Below, piece by piece: positions 1 to 6,783 of a stretch of DNA of 9,722 bases (its first letter is position 1; every line of letters begins with the position of its first letter). Below the pieces are notes generated by a model. The model worked only from the letters and a program-made list of their open reading frames with translations. It was not told the origin of the DNA and made no database searches. The translations under genes were made by a program, and so were the position numbers. Source of the DNA: Lachnoclostridium sp. (GTDB lineage Bacteria > Bacillota > Clostridia > Lachnospirales > Lachnospiraceae); assembly GCA_003445895.1 (NCBI GenBank), contig DMCD01000108.1:1-9722 (forward strand), given 5' to 3'.

Positions 1-485
1 GCAGCCGGGCCCTCATACCCGGTGGACATCAGGAATACGGCGACAAACTCCGTATCCGCCTCCACGGCAGGCGTAATATCCGCCTCCGCGGAATAATACG
101 CCCCGTCCTGCATCCACTTTACAAACTGATAGTCTTCCTGTCCTCTGGCGCTCAGCGCTATGGTTTTCCCCTTCGCAACATGGGTAAATGCCGAAGACAT
201 GGGGAACTCTTCGTCAGATTCCGGTTTTTCCCCGGTCTCTGACAGGGCGATCTCTCCCAGTCCGTCCGTATTCACCGTAACCAGAACCATACCTTCGCCA
301 TCAGAGCTGCTCTCTCCTGCTTCCTCCGGCGTTTCGGGCACTTCCGCCGTCGTTTCAGATTCCGACGCGGCCGCTGTCTCCGCTGCCGTCTGGGAATTAC
401 CTGTTTCTCCTGTCTTTTTGCTGCATGCGGCGGCAAATGTCACCGCAAAAATCAGTCCGAGTACAAGGGCTTTTTTCACAATCAT
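1..485 (-). CDS. Putative lipoprotein with divergent InlB-like repeat domain, 3' part outside the window
   Basis: The first 161 codons of a minus-strand gene are visible; it continues past the left edge. The ATG at 485 follows a purine-rich GAGAG about 8 nt upstream, a modest ribosome site. The protein starts with MIVKKALVLGLIFAVTF and a lipobox-like AAAC placing Cys at residue 21, so a lipid-anchored extracytoplasmic protein is likely, although Ala at -3 is not the usual Leu/Val/Ile. A disordered Ser/Thr/Glu/Ala-rich linker covers roughly residues 22-60. Residues about 62-150 resemble the divergent InlB B-repeat (Flg_new_2-like) fold: a short beta strand (MVLVTVNTDG), then KGKTIALSAR, then a FVKWMQDG core (the common pattern is YxFxGWxxxG), then ADTEFVAVF as closing strand. 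Such domains occur in surface proteins and give no enzymatic activity by themselves. Function unknown; downstream domains cannot be seen. It is transcribed divergently from the ATPase gene. Confidence 0.8.
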   Translation of the reverse strand, partial: MIVKKALVLGLIFAVTFAAACSKKTGETGNSQTAAETAAASESETTAEVPETPEEAGESSSDGEGMVLVTVNTDGLGEIALSETGEKPESDEEFPMSSAFTHVAKGKTIALSARGQEDYQFVKWMQDGAYYSAEADITPAVEADTEFVAVFLMSTGYEGPA

Positions 486-543
486 AATTTACTCTCTTTT
501 CGGTTCCGCCGTGATGGTCGGTACCACCGAAGGCTTTTAATTA

Positions 544-572
544 AGTATAACCCGAATACCCTGCGGGAACAA
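544..572 (-). promoter_or_regulatory. Candidate SigA-type promoter for the left-edge lipoprotein gene
   Basis: On the minus strand a TATACT -10 box (544-549) is preceded by a 17 bp spacer and a TTGTTC -35-like box (567-572, three of six consensus bases). Transcription would start near 537, giving a leader of about 50 nt before the ATG at 485. It lies almost back to back with the plus-strand promoter of the ATPase gene. Assigned by eye. Confidence 0.5.
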
Positions 573-578
573 TTCTTT

Positions 579-607
579 TTGTTGCGCCGCCCAATCCGTG
601 CTATGAT
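579..607 (+). promoter_or_regulatory. Candidate extended -10 promoter for the ABC-class ATPase gene
   Basis: On the plus strand a TATGAT -10 box (602-607) carries an extended TGC element (599-601). A weak TTGTTG -35 box (579-584) sits 17 bp upstream of the -10. The start would be near 614, giving a leader of about 30 nt with the GGAGG ribosome site at 631-635. The extended -10 makes up for the poor -35. Confidence 0.5.
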
Positions 608-643
608 GATTTCTGAACAAAAAAACTCTTGGAGGATATACCT

Positions 644-2341
644 GTGAAAACCGACTCTGACCTGAAAAAACTGCTTCTCTCCATTGACCGCCGGAGCTAC
701 CCGGCTTATACAGAAACCCGCGGCACCTGGCGGTTTCCCCGCTGTCTTCTGTCCATCGACCACGTCCAGGGGGATCCCTTTGCCTCTCCCTCCCATGTGA
801 GCATCCGGATCAGCGGAAAACAGGCCGGATTTCCGGAGGAATACCGAAAGAATCTCTGCCGCCGCACGGCCCTGGAAGACCACCTGCTGCGGCTCTTTGC
901 CCGGGCACTGCCCCGGGGCGGCGGAAACGGCTCCGGAAAAAGCGGACAGGTCTTTTCCTCCCGTCCGGGACAGGAGGTTTTCTCCCGCACGGCTCTTAAC
1001 ATCCGTCCGGAGGACGGGGAGCTTACCGTCCGCTTTGAGGTGGGATTTCCCGCCTTCGGGCGTTCCATCAATGCCCAGGAGCTCATCCGCATTCTCTTTG
1101 AGGTTCTCCCCCGGGCCGTGGAATCCTCCCTGTATTATGCAAACATTGACCGGAAACGCCTCGAAGAAGCCATCTTCCTGGCAGATGACCAGGAGGCTGT
1201 CCGCAGCATGCTTCCGGAGCTGGGACTCTGCGCCTTTGTGGCCGACGGCTCCGTCCTTCCGCGGGAAAGCGGCGTCTCTCAGCTCCCGATGAAGGGCGCC
1301 ATCCCCTTCCGGAGTCCTGCGGAATCCGCGGTGACCCTGCATCTGCCCCATCGGGGACATGTGCGCGGTCTGGGAATCCGGACCGGAGTGACGCTCATTG
1401 TGGGCGGCGGGTATCACGGCAAGTCCACCCTGCTGCAGGCGCTGGAGCGCGGCGTATATAACCATATTGCCGGAGACGGCAGAGAGCTGGTGATCACCTC
1501 CCGGGACGCCATGAAGATTCGGGCGGAGGACGGCCGCGCCATAAAAAACAAGGATATCTCCCTCTTCATCCGGAATCTTCCGAACGGCGCAGACACCACC
1601 CATTTCTCCACGGAGGATGCCAGCGGCTCCACCTCCCAGGCGGCCGCCGTGTCGGAAGCCATGGAGGCCAAAACCTCTCTTCTCCTCATCGATGAGGATA
1701 CCAGCGCCACGAATTTCATGGTCCGCGACCGGCTGATGGCCCGGATCGTGCTTCCGGGGGAAGAGCCCATCACCCCCTTCCTCTCCCGCATCCGGGACCT
1801 CTATGAAAAGTCCGGCATATCCACCATCCTGGTGGCCGGAAGCTCCGGCGCCTACTTCTACGCCGCCGACACCATTCTCCAGATGGACCGGTATGTGCCA
1901 AAAGATATCACGAAACGGGTAAAAGACGTTCTGGCCGGAGAATCGGTGCCGGAGGAGGTGCTTCTGCGGGCCGCAGACTATGCTCTGCCGGATACGGACC
2001 GCCCGTACCGGATAAACAGCGCGCTCCGGAAAACAGACCGTCTGAAAATCAAAACCCTCTCCGTGGATTCATTCCTGATCGATCACGATGAGGTGAATCT
2101 CCGGGGTCTTTCCCAGATCGCCGACAGAGAGCAGACTCAGACGCTGGCCGCCATTCTCCGATATATGGAGCTTCACCTCCTGGACGGAAAAAAGTCCCTC
2201 TCCCGGGCCGTGTCCGAGATGACGGAGCTGCTGGCGGAGAAAGGCCTGGAGGTCCTCTTTGACGGAAGCTATGCGGCAAACGGCCTCTGCGAGGTCCGGC
2301 CCCAGGAAATCTTCTGTACCCTCAATCGGTACCGGAAGTAA
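644..2341 (+). CDS. ABC-class P-loop ATPase, COG3044/PF09818 family
   Basis: This 565-residue protein belongs to the predicted 'ATPase of the ABC class' family. It has no transmembrane partner here and is probably cytoplasmic. The N-terminal module (about 1-165) opens with LLLSIDRRSYPAYTETRG and contains SIDHVQGDPFASPS, a family hallmark. The nucleotide-binding domain follows: Walker A GGGYHGKS at residues 254-261 (Lys260), a signature-like ASGSTSQAAAVSEA segment near 325-338, and Walker B LLLIDED with Asp350/Glu351 followed by TSATN. The later STILVAGSSGAYFYAADTI would be the switch region. The C-terminal part (about 430-565) matches the family's extra domain. The start chosen is GTG at 644, 8 nt after GGAGG (631-635); a TTG at 629 in frame overlaps that site and is rejected. 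The family's bacterial role is not established; a trypanosome homologue, MRB1590, works in RNA editing and binds RNA, so nucleic-acid handling is possible but inferred. Monocistronic, with its own promoter and terminator. Confidence 0.93.
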   Translation: MKTDSDLKKLLLSIDRRSYPAYTETRGTWRFPRCLLSIDHVQGDPFASPSHVSIRISGKQAGFPEEYRKNLCRRTALEDHLLRLFARALPRGGGNGSGKSGQVFSSRPGQEVFSRTALNIRPEDGELTVRFEVGFPAFGRSINAQELIRILFEVLPRAVESSLYYANIDRKRLEEAIFLADDQEAVRSMLPELGLCAFVADGSVLPRESGVSQLPMKGAIPFRSPAESAVTLHLPHRGHVRGLGIRTGVTLIVGGGYHGKSTLLQALERGVYNHIAGDGRELVITSRDAMKIRAEDGRAIKNKDISLFIRNLPNGADTTHFSTEDASGSTSQAAAVSEAMEAKTSLLLIDEDTSATNFMVRDRLMARIVLPGEEPITPFLSRIRDLYEKSGISTILVAGSSGAYFYAADTILQMDRYVPKDITKRVKDVLAGESVPEEVLLRAADYALPDTDRPYRINSALRKTDRLKIKTLSVDSFLIDHDEVNLRGLSQIADREQTQTLAAILRYMELHLLDGKKSLSRAVSEMTELLAEKGLEVLFDGSYAANGLCEVRPQEIFCTLNRYRK

Positions 2342-2370
2342 CCTTCCTGCGTAAACCTCATAAACTGCAA

Positions 2371-2408
2371 ATCCCCCCGAACCGTCTCCGGTTCAGGGGG
2401 ATCTTTTT
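2371..2408 (+). terminator. Intrinsic terminator of the ABC-class ATPase gene, possibly bidirectional
   Basis: Two 14 nt arms (2371-2384 and 2389-2402) pair with one C/A mismatch around a TCTC loop, and CTTTTT follows on the plus strand. The hairpin starts 29 bp after the ATPase stop. It also lies 8 bp beyond the stop of the convergent cell-wall-binding gene at 2410. In that direction the mismatch becomes a G-U pair, but the trailing T-run is broken (TTTGCAGTTT), so termination of the minus strand is likely but weaker. Confidence 0.9.
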
Positions 2409-2409
2409 A

Positions 2410-3135
2410 TTACACGCGGCACTCGCCGGCCGCATTCACAAACCACTCTCCGACCTGCTGATTGACCAGCATGTCACCTTCCGGTCCCACATAATACCAC
2501 ACGTGGGGGTCGCCTTCCTTCACAATCCAGCGATCTGCGGCCATGGTGCCGTCGGCGTCGAAGTAGTACCATTTCCCATCAATCTGCTGCCAGCCGTTTG
2601 TGGCAAAGATACCGCTTCTGGTGAGATACTTCCAGGCTCCGCCCACCTTCTTCCAGGAACCTGCACCATGGGAGGGACCTTCATTCTCATGTCCCGGCTC
2701 CTCGCTTCCGACGCTGTGGGTAAGCCGCTTGCTGATCTCCTCCAGCTTGCTGTCTTCGATATAGATTCTGTCGGAGGTCTTCTCATAGGTATAATTGCCC
2801 GGCCACAGTGCGCGGACGGTAAAGGTATAGTCTCCGACCTGATTTCTTCCGGCAATTTCCGGTGCAAAGGAGATGTAGGTTCCGCCGGCTGCGGTCTTTG
2901 TTGTCACGAATATGCCGTCCTGATAGAGATCCACCGCATAGGTGGCCTTGCTGCGGTAATCGCCGTCCCACTTCGCGTAGATCTTTCCGCTGGTATAATC
3001 CCAGTAGGCCTCCGACAGCTCCGCATCCTCATATTTCCTGTTCTGTTCTGCAGTATCCGCATAGCCGGTAAATGTCATGGATACAGCCATCATCCATCCG
3101 AGCATCAGACAGGCTGCCCTTTTCATTTTCATCAT
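2410..3135 (-). CDS. Secreted protein with choline-binding-type cell-wall repeats
   Basis: A 241-residue exported protein. The start is ATG at 3135, 8 nt after GGAGG; a longer in-frame start at 3294 would overlap the upstream gene and lacks a ribosome site. Residues 1-26 form a signal peptide (MMKMKR, then a hydrophobic core, then TGYA with likely cleavage before Asp27). Residues about 38-127 look like one Ig/FN3-like beta domain (YWDYTSGKIYAKWDGD ... YAVDLYQDG ... GDYTFTVRAL). A Glu/Gly/His-rich linker follows at about 140-158. The C-terminus carries about three and a half aromatic wall-binding repeats (PF01473 type): GSWKKVGGAWKYL, GWQQIDGKWYYFDADGTM, HVWYYVGPEGDML and a shortened GEWFVNAAG. 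These repeats bind choline or other wall polymers in related proteins, so non-covalent attachment to the envelope is expected. No catalytic domain is visible; it may be an adhesin or wall-associated binding protein. Short for a family whose members often have many more repeats. Confidence 0.88.
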   Translation of the reverse strand: MMKMKRAACLMLGWMMAVSMTFTGYADTAEQNRKYEDAELSEAYWDYTSGKIYAKWDGDYRSKATYAVDLYQDGIFVTTKTAAGGTYISFAPEIAGRNQVGDYTFTVRALWPGNYTYEKTSDRIYIEDSKLEEISKRLTHSVGSEEPGHENEGPSHGAGSWKKVGGAWKYLTRSGIFATNGWQQIDGKWYYFDADGTMAADRWIVKEGDPHVWYYVGPEGDMLVNQQVGEWFVNAAGECRV

Positions 3136-3206
3136 CCTCTTTTCCTCCCTTACACAGACTGTATTTCCATAATGTGCCGCTGAAGGTTCCTGCACGGTCT
3201 CTCTAC

Positions 3207-3235
3207 AGTATAACTTACAGCCCGCGAAATGGAAA
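3207..3235 (-). promoter_or_regulatory. Candidate promoter of the cell-wall-binding protein gene
   Basis: On the minus strand, TTTCCA (3230-3235, four of six -35 consensus bases), a 17 bp spacer and TATACT (3207-3212) lie in the 118 bp gap after the P-loop gene. The predicted start near 3200 leaves a leader of about 65 nt. No terminator is visible in this gap, so read-through from the upstream pair could add to expression. Confidence 0.5.
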
Positions 3236-3253
3236 CCACCCTTCGTATTCTTC

Positions 3254-4336
3254 TTACTGCATATGCAGCTCCAGAAGAGCTGAATTGCATTCATTGATAA
3301 TCCGCAGCCGGTTCCATGTGCTTAGTTTCGGATCCGCCTCGGCTTTCTTCAGGATCGCCCGGATTCCCTCTGCGTCACCATCCACAAAGCAGCTGTCGAT
3401 GCTGTTCAGTTCCTTTACCGCTTCTTCCCGCGCCTTTTCGGCTTCGTCCTCCTCGGCCCGGAATTCGGTTTCCGGCTTATCTGCATAGTATTTCCGGAAG
3501 GCGTCGATCTTATCCTCATCCAGAAGGTAGTTTCTGACCTCTCTTCCGAACATCTGCTTTCGGTTCTGCAGCTCTTCTCTGTCCCGGTGCATCTCCCGCT
3601 TCATCGCACGGGACTTCGACTTCAGGAAGGACGTTCCTTTGATGAGTACGGTATAATCCGCAAAGACAGAAGGGTCATCGAAATAGAGATAGATCCAGAT
3701 TCCGTCGATGAGATACTTCTTCTCCCTGTGCTGCGCTGCGTAGTCCATCGCAAAATGAACAAAGTCGATAAAGACCTTATCTTCATATTCTTCTTTTGGA
3801 ATGGTGTTTCTCTCTTCCGCGCCGATATAATACTTTTTTCCTTCCCCGGCAAAGAAGCTCCAGAACATATCGGAATAACCCTTCAGCTCCTCCATCGTGA
3901 AATGGTCCTTTATGAGGAGCATGTCATCCAGCTCGATATGATCGATATCATCTCCCTCCAGGGTTCTTGCCATCACGGATTTTCCGCTTCCGGAATGACC
4001 GAGAATGAAGCACAGATTGATGTCGCCGGAATTGAAGCGATCGACCTTATAATAGAGATCCGGTTCCGAAACCGCATATTTTTCATTTAACTGCTGCAGG
4101 TCTCCAAAGACCTGGCTCTCCGCCCTCAGCCTGCTTTTCTGAAGAAAATACATCTCCGTCACACTGCGGCCGAAGAACTTGTTGGAGTAATAATTGCAGA
4201 CTCTCCTCTGTCGTTTCGGAAGGACTTTATATCTGACGTAAATTCTGTTGAGTTCACTCTGGGTCGCAATACTGTCGGTGATTATGGCCAGTGACGGGTC
4301 GCGAAGTACCTCATTCAAATCCATATACTTTTCCAT
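3254..4336 (-). CDS. Uncharacterised P-loop kinase-like NTPase
   Basis: A 360-residue protein without signal peptide or membrane segment, so probably cytoplasmic. The ATG at 4336 follows an AAGGA ribosome site by 6 nt. Residues 1-100 form a charged, tyrosine-rich N-terminal region (RYKVLPKRQRRVCNYYSNKF) that I do not recognise. The central domain has a clear Walker A, GHSGSGKS at 113-120, followed by IELDDML at 134-140, the place where nucleoside and small-molecule kinases carry their substrate-binding acidic residues. YLIDGIWIYL (208-217) fits the second acidic strand, and a basic lid-like stretch FLKSKSRAMKRE lies at 237-248. This layout resembles the NMP/uridine-kinase-like P-loop kinases rather than AAA+ or ABC proteins. 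Residues about 286-330 are highly charged and helical. It lies 22 bp downstream of the pyrophosphatase gene, so they are probably co-transcribed. It is more AT-rich than the ATPase gene (3901-3960 has 27 G+C of 60; 1021-1080 has 36 of 60). Substrate unknown. Confidence 0.85.
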   Translation of the reverse strand: MEKYMDLNEVLRDPSLAIITDSIATQSELNRIYVRYKVLPKRQRRVCNYYSNKFFGRSVTEMYFLQKSRLRAESQVFGDLQQLNEKYAVSEPDLYYKVDRFNSGDINLCFILGHSGSGKSVMARTLEGDDIDHIELDDMLLIKDHFTMEELKGYSDMFWSFFAGEGKKYYIGAEERNTIPKEEYEDKVFIDFVHFAMDYAAQHREKKYLIDGIWIYLYFDDPSVFADYTVLIKGTSFLKSKSRAMKREMHRDREELQNRKQMFGREVRNYLLDEDKIDAFRKYYADKPETEFRAEEDEAEKAREEAVKELNSIDSCFVDGDAEGIRAILKKAEADPKLSTWNRLRIINECNSALLELHMQ

Positions 4337-4358
4337 GGTTCATCCTTTCCGGGCGCTC

Positions 4359-5471
4359 CTATTCCTTCGGATGTGCCTCCAGAACATCTGTAATTGCCGG
4401 TACCAGCACCTTTCTTCTCGAAACACCGGGTTTCAGTATGTAAGAAGTGCCGTCGGATACCGCCTTCTCTCCAAACGCGGTTTCCAGCACCTCCTCGGCG
4501 GTATCATCTGATGGAACAATGTAGTTAACGGAAATACCGTCATGGTAAACACTGACTTGGGCAAATGCCATATCCATACCGGTTGTTTTCAGAGATGCCG
4601 GAACAATCGGTTTCATTCGCTCCGCCATATTCTTTGCGTCAGTCTCGTCGTAAACTTCGATACAGCCGATGGCATAATGTCTGCCCCCTGCTTCATATTC
4701 CTTATAATCGTTGAAGAAGATCTCCTCATCGGTCATACCGTCGTAGGAAAGGGAAGCCCGGAACATCTCCTGATAAAATGCATCCGTATCGGAAACCCCG
4801 GCGATGGTGCGGAGTGCCTTCAGCGCTTCCCGGTCAGCCAGGGTCGTGGAGTCTGACTGCAGGTTCTTCGTATCGGAAAGAATGGCACCCATCATGACCA
4901 TCGCAGTTTTCTGATCCGGTTCGAACCCGTAATTGCGATATCGAATCCATACAATCGTGGCGGCGGAACCGAGGGGTTTGGCGTCATAGACCAGCGGTTT
5001 TCCGGTTGTCACGCTGCCGTCTCCGTGATGGTCAATAATGCTGAGAATATGTGCGTCCGCAAGGCCACTCGCCGACTGCGCATATTCGCTGTGATCAACC
5101 AATATCATATTGCAGCCGGATGCATCTTCCAGAAGCTCGGGTGTATCCACCCCCGCAGCCTCCAGAATATATTTCGTCTCATGGTTGACAGGTCCCAGGA
5201 CGACAGGCCGGGCATCATATCCCATCTTCTGCAGCAGTGCCGCATAGCCGATGGAGCAGCCTACCGTATCCGCATCCGGACTCTTATGTCCCGTCACATA
5301 GATCGGGCCCTCTATCGTTCCCAGGCCGTCCAGTTCACTGCGGTTAATCTGTATGTTCAGGTCTCTTTCTTTTGCATACTCGGACTGTGCCATGCTTCTT
5401 CCCAGAAAGAAGCATCCTCCTCCGGCGAGAAGAAATGCCGCAAACAGCAGTGCCTTTACGTGTCCTTTCAT
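4359..5471 (-). CDS. Family II (DHH/DHHA2) inorganic pyrophosphatase with N-terminal export or anchor sequence
   Basis: A 370-residue homologue of PpaC-type manganese pyrophosphatases, which hydrolyse PPi to two phosphates. The catalytic set is present: GHKSPDADT (His62, Asp66, Asp68), ILVDHSE (Asp126), the DHH motif at 147-149, KPLGSAATIVW, GAILSDT (Asp200), the Lys of NDYKEY (Lys257), and the C-terminal SRRK (351-354) matching the usual SRKK phosphate-binding motif with Lys replaced by Arg. Cytoplasmic family members are about 310 residues and begin directly at the GHxxPDxDT strand. Here about 55 residues precede it: MKGHVK, a hydrophobic stretch at 7-24 containing Cys20, then GRSMAQS, which could be a signal-peptidase site after Ala28. 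Export or membrane anchoring with the enzyme outside is therefore likely (inference). LAGGGC is a poor lipobox. The ATG at 5471 has AAGGAG 9 nt upstream. It heads a two-gene unit with the P-loop kinase-like gene. A DHH phosphoesterase acting on another substrate is the main alternative. Confidence 0.9.
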   Translation of the reverse strand: MKGHVKALLFAAFLLAGGGCFFLGRSMAQSEYAKERDLNIQINRSELDGLGTIEGPIYVTGHKSPDADTVGCSIGYAALLQKMGYDARPVVLGPVNHETKYILEAAGVDTPELLEDASGCNMILVDHSEYAQSASGLADAHILSIIDHHGDGSVTTGKPLVYDAKPLGSAATIVWIRYRNYGFEPDQKTAMVMMGAILSDTKNLQSDSTTLADREALKALRTIAGVSDTDAFYQEMFRASLSYDGMTDEEIFFNDYKEYEAGGRHYAIGCIEVYDETDAKNMAERMKPIVPASLKTTGMDMAFAQVSVYHDGISVNYIVPSDDTAEEVLETAFGEKAVSDGTSYILKPGVSRRKVLVPAITDVLEAHPKE

Positions 5472-5512
5472 GATGTTTTTCTCCTTGTGACGTGAATTGA
5501 TTGTCTACATCA

Positions 5513-5541
5513 AGTATACCCCAGGCAGGACAAAAAAGAAA
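5513..5541 (-). promoter_or_regulatory. Possible promoter of the pyrophosphatase/P-loop pair
   Basis: A TATACT -10 box (5513-5518) lies 41 bp upstream of the pyrophosphatase ATG on the minus strand. The matching -35 position (5536-5541, TTTCTT) is poor and falls in the T-tract of the preceding terminator. The -10 is convincing by position and because similar TATACTT boxes precede other genes in this window; the -35 is not. Confidence 0.35.
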
Positions 5542-5578
5542 GTCGGCAGACGCATGTTGAAAGCACGCGTCTGCCGGC
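5531..5578 (-). terminator. Strong intrinsic terminator after the two-domain lipoprotein gene
   Basis: On the minus strand, two 15 nt arms (5564-5578 and 5542-5556) pair with one mismatch and one G-T wobble around a 7 nt loop, followed by TTTCTTTTTT (5532-5541). It sits about 45 bp after the lipoprotein stop at 5623 and separates that gene from the pyrophosphatase pair. The promoter of the pair must lie at or inside its T-tract. Confidence 0.92.
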
Positions 5579-5622
5579 TGGTTTCTTCATTATGATGTTT
5601 TTCTTCTCTTCTTCCGGAGGCT

Positions 5623-6684
5623 CTACTTAATCGTGATGCCCTCCAGGATTCCTTCGATCTCCTCATTCAGTGTAAAGAACATACCGCTCACATCCACATG
5701 GGTTCCCGCGGAAGAATCCGTAAACATATAGAACTGGTCTTCCACTGGTGTAAAGTATACCCAGTCAGTGCCGCCGAAGGTTCCGTTCATAATCTCGCCC
5801 TTGCTGCCGAAGTCCTTAAACTTGGCTTCAGCCCACTCCTGGGCGGTCTTTGTGGAACTTGTCGAGCTGATGGTGAGCTTCGGAGTCAGGAAATCGCCCT
5901 CGACGCGCCCCGGAACCTTTTCATCCCTCGTGAGCTTAAGCTCGAAGTCCTTAACGCTCTCCACAGACCAGCCTTCCGGAATCACCACATCCGCATATTT
6001 GAGATGTGCCACACCGCCTTCAATCACTTCCGGAGCCTTCGTCTCCGCCGGGGCCTCTGTCTCCGGTGCTGCCTCCTGTAGTGTGGTGAAACTGCCCAGA
6101 ATATCCTGTACCAGCTGTGATTCCAGGTATCCCTTCAGTTCTTCCTGATCCGCCGGCTTTTTCTCGAGATTTCCGATCTTGAATCCCAGAAGAGCAGTCA
6201 GGTCATCCTTCTCTCCTGTGATAAGATAGCCCTCCGCGGCATAGCTGGTGTAGTTGGTCCATCCGTTATAGGGGCCGTAAGTCACACTATCATAGGAACT
6301 CAGTCTGCTATTGATGTCAGACGTGTAGAGTCTGGCGGCGTTCACCGTGATATAGCAGCCCTCATCCCCGCTGCTGAAGGTGTGGGCGGGATCTCCGAAC
6401 ACGGAAGCCTCTTCATATTCCACCCCTTCTGCCGGATAGAAAATCTCATAGGTTATGCTGCATCTCTCATCGGTCAGGGGAACGGAAAGGAATTCTCTTT
6501 CCGGTTCGGTTTCCTCTGCGGTCTCTTCCTCCGTTTCTTCCGCGGCTCCCGCCTCCGTCCCGGCAGCACTCTCCTGTGCTGCCGTCTCCCGGGCCGCCGT
6601 CTCCTTAGGTGCAGAACCGCTGCAGGCGGTGATTCCCAGTGCTGCCGCAGCCAGTACGGCCATCATCAGCTTCTGTCTTTTCAT
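5623..6684 (-). CDS. Two-domain lipoprotein of unknown function
   Basis: A 353-residue lipoprotein. The ATG at 6684 follows a GAGGG ribosome site. The signal peptide MKRQKLMMAVLAAAALG ends in a good lipobox, ITAC, with Cys21 as the lipid anchor. Residues 22-66 are a low-complexity Ala/Glu/Thr spacer. Two globular regions follow: domain 1 (about 67-203) and domain 2 (about 223-353), joined by a second Pro/Glu/Thr/Ala linker (204-222). They appear distantly alike: FYPAEGVEYEEAS against VIPEGWSVESVK near the start, a Trp-then-Tyr strand in the middle (GWTNYTSYAAEGYLITG, GTDWVYFTPVEDQFYMFTD), and a closing amphipathic helix (LVQDILGSFT, IEGILEGITIK). Domain 2 recalls PsbP/LpqN-like single domains of extracellular lipoproteins (fold guess). 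Domain 1 has Cys75 and Cys110, a possible disulfide. No catalytic motif is seen. It lies 92 bp after the DMT transporter gene with no proper terminator between, so co-transcription is possible. Confidence 0.87.
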   Translation of the reverse strand: MKRQKLMMAVLAAAALGITACSGSAPKETAARETAAQESAAGTEAGAAEETEEETAEETEPEREFLSVPLTDERCSITYEIFYPAEGVEYEEASVFGDPAHTFSSGDEGCYITVNAARLYTSDINSRLSSYDSVTYGPYNGWTNYTSYAAEGYLITGEKDDLTALLGFKIGNLEKKPADQEELKGYLESQLVQDILGSFTTLQEAAPETEAPAETKAPEVIEGGVAHLKYADVVIPEGWSVESVKDFELKLTRDEKVPGRVEGDFLTPKLTISSTSSTKTAQEWAEAKFKDFGSKGEIMNGTFGGTDWVYFTPVEDQFYMFTDSSAGTHVDVSGMFFTLNEEIEGILEGITIK

Positions 6685-6749
6685 GGCTATTTTCCCTCTT
6701 CTTCTGCTGAAAGCAACAGTTCTGAGGTCAGTGTACTCCTGTGAACCCG

Positions 6750-6783
6750 CCGGTACATCCTACTTTGGATGCATTCTTACCGG
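6750..6783 (-). other. Interrupted inverted repeat overlapping the DMT transporter stop codon
   Basis: CCGGTA (6778-6783) and TACCGG (6750-6755) pair perfectly. Inside them, CATCC and GGATG pair around a 6 nt loop, with a 6 nt bulge on one side. There is no T-tract on either strand, so it is not a standard terminator; it could slow 3' decay or partly attenuate read-through into the lipoprotein gene. It may also be chance. Confidence 0.3.

Noticed and set aside
482..1603. A 373-codon open frame on the minus strand opposite the ATPase gene
   Set aside because: The opposite strand encodes a recognisable ATPase with Walker motifs. The frame runs across the divergent promoter region into the left lipoprotein gene and resembles no family.
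2503..3183. A 226-codon open frame on the plus strand opposite the cell-wall-binding gene
   Set aside because: The minus strand has a signal peptide, wall-binding repeats and a strong ribosome site; the plus frame has none of these and is a shadow.
3136..3294. Longer N-terminus for the cell-wall-binding protein starting at 3294
   Set aside because: It would overlap the end of the P-loop gene by 41 bp, has no ribosome site, and puts a non-signal sequence before a good signal peptide. The ATG at 3135 has GGAGG at the right distance.
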